Source of the DNA: JACPFJ01 sp036504875
GTDB lineage: Bacteria; Desulfobacterota; Desulfuromonadia; Geobacterales; Pseudopelobacteraceae
Assembly: GCA_036504875.1 (NCBI GenBank)
Contig: DASXUK010000002.1
Span: forward strand, 1 to 64,000
Direction of reading: 5' to 3'
Length of the DNA stretch: 64,000 bases
The notes beneath the pieces are model-generated. The model made no database searches and was not told where the DNA came from. It saw nothing but the letters and a program-made list of their open reading frames with translations. Made by a program: the position numbers and the translations under genes. This document shows positions 63,393 to 64,000 of this stretch, piece after piece (the first letter of the stretch is position 1; each line of letters starts with the position of its first letter).

Positions 63393-64000
63393 TCAACGGA
63401 TATCAACGGCCGTGGCAAACGGCAACATGGTTACAGGACTGCCATTTGCAGCGGTAAAGCTGACATTACGAAAGCCGAAACCGGCTGCACCCTGGTTCTT
63501 GGCCCTGAATAAGACTGAAAAAAGTGTTCCGGCACCGGAAACGCCACCACTGCCTGCCCCTCGGGTCAGATTGATGTTAACCACACCGCTGGCAGGATCA
63601 GCAGTACTTGAAAATGTTGTTGGTTTGCTGTCTTTTCTAAGGAAGTCCCCTTCCGAGGAAGAGACATATTCGACAAAAATAGGATCATAAGTCATTACCA
63701 GAGGAGCAAGTGCCAGCTCTTTAACATCTGTAACCTTAATATCCAGTTTAAACTGTTGCCCCAGGGTAGCCGAAGTGGGCGCACTGATCTGCAACAAACC
63801 CCGCTGCGGAGCAGGGGGCGGAACAGCAATGGCAGGCTTTTTCACCGCTGGTGTCGGTGTAACCGGCTGTACGGGTAGACTGGTGGAACCGTCTGGTTTT
63901 ACCCTCCCTGGAGTTTGGGTACCGGGAAACGCCGGATTAGGGTTAGGTTGTTCCTGCCGCGGTTGCTGGACACCCGCCCCAGGTTTGACAACCGGGGCCG
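63393..64000 (-). CDS. C-terminal part of a secretin-like or surface protein with a cohesin domain (partial)
   Basis: The frame is open to the right edge and is missing its N terminus. What is visible is a Pro- and Thr-rich linker (TPGRVKPDGSTSLPV and following) and a cohesin domain of about 130 residues: LLQISAPTSATLGQQFKLDI, LVMTYDPIFVEYVSSSEGDF, GVVNINLTRGAG. It precedes two pseudopilin genes on the same strand. In Geobacter the gene in this position is a type II secretin (GspD) with a Pro-rich tail. I infer the same here, but the secretin part is off the window. Confidence 0.6.
   Translation of the reverse strand, partial: APVVKPGAGVQQPRQEQPNPNPAFPGTQTPGRVKPDGSTSLPVQPVTPTPAVKKPAIAVPPPAPQRGLLQISAPTSATLGQQFKLDIKVTDVKELALAPLVMTYDPIFVEYVSSSEGDFLRKDSKPTTFSSTADPASGVVNINLTRGAGSGGVSGAGTLFSVLFRAKNQGAAGFGFRNVSFTAANGSPVTMLPFATAVDIR

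Overview
The window reads as a chromosomal segment of an anaerobic, Geobacter-like deltaproteobacterium (Desulfuromonadia). The reasons are a fumarate reductase/succinate dehydrogenase set in the order C-A-B, the rimP-nusA-YlxR/L7Ae-infB-rbfA-nrnA-truB-rpsO-pnp order, a type II secretion region with cohesin-type modules beside ftsEX-envC-ctpA, and a GGDEF protein carrying the substitution known from the cyclic AMP-GMP synthase of Geobacter. The taxonomic placement is inference from gene content.

Layout. 1-2.1 kb: the 5' end of an IS21-family element that has run into the 3' end of a nuclease-like gene, followed by a DUF2726/zinc-finger nuclease-like gene. 2.1-10.5 kb: mostly small, single genes (lipoprotein, a 98-residue flagellar-rod-like protein, pfkA, a parvulin, a DUF3820 protein, a two-gene unit of unknown function, a ferritin-like protein, a macro-domain protein, a cupredoxin) plus a decayed segmental duplication. 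10.6-19 kb: a DUF255 thioredoxin-like protein, a diverged ModA paralogue, a complete modABC operon, a LolB-like lipoprotein pair and an orphan Cas6-like RAMP. 19-22.5 kb: frdCAB. 22.9-29.4 kb: tgt, a membrane GGDEF protein with a lipoprotein, and a Ppx/CHAD pair. 29.5-39.7 kb: the nusA-infB-pnp translation and RNA-turnover cluster. 39.8-48 kb: a GspE-like ATPase with tandem N-terminal modules, a LysM protein, a pseudo-receiver membrane protein, 2-oxoglutarate dehydrogenase E1 and tRNA-Pro. 48.2-54 kb: a metallopeptidase, dxs, ispA, xseB and xseA, closely packed. 54.2-64 kb: a ParA-like ATPase with a Cys-rich tail, then a minus-strand run of secretin-like protein (partial), two pseudopilins, ftsE, ftsX, an EnvC-like activator, ctpA, a cohesin/half-dockerin protein and a divergent polysaccharide deacetylase.

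How it fits together: most of the window is core housekeeping (isoprenoid entry, translation initiation, RNA decay, TCA/fumarate respiration, molybdate uptake, cell-division peptidoglycan control). The more unusual material is the GGDEF protein with Ser in place of the guanine-selecting Asp, the orphan Cas6-like protein, the cohesin and dockerin-like modules in the secretion cluster, a paired-stem leader before the ParA-like gene, and the duplicated and decayed flagellar-rod-like locus. No CRISPR array, prophage or complete transposon is visible.
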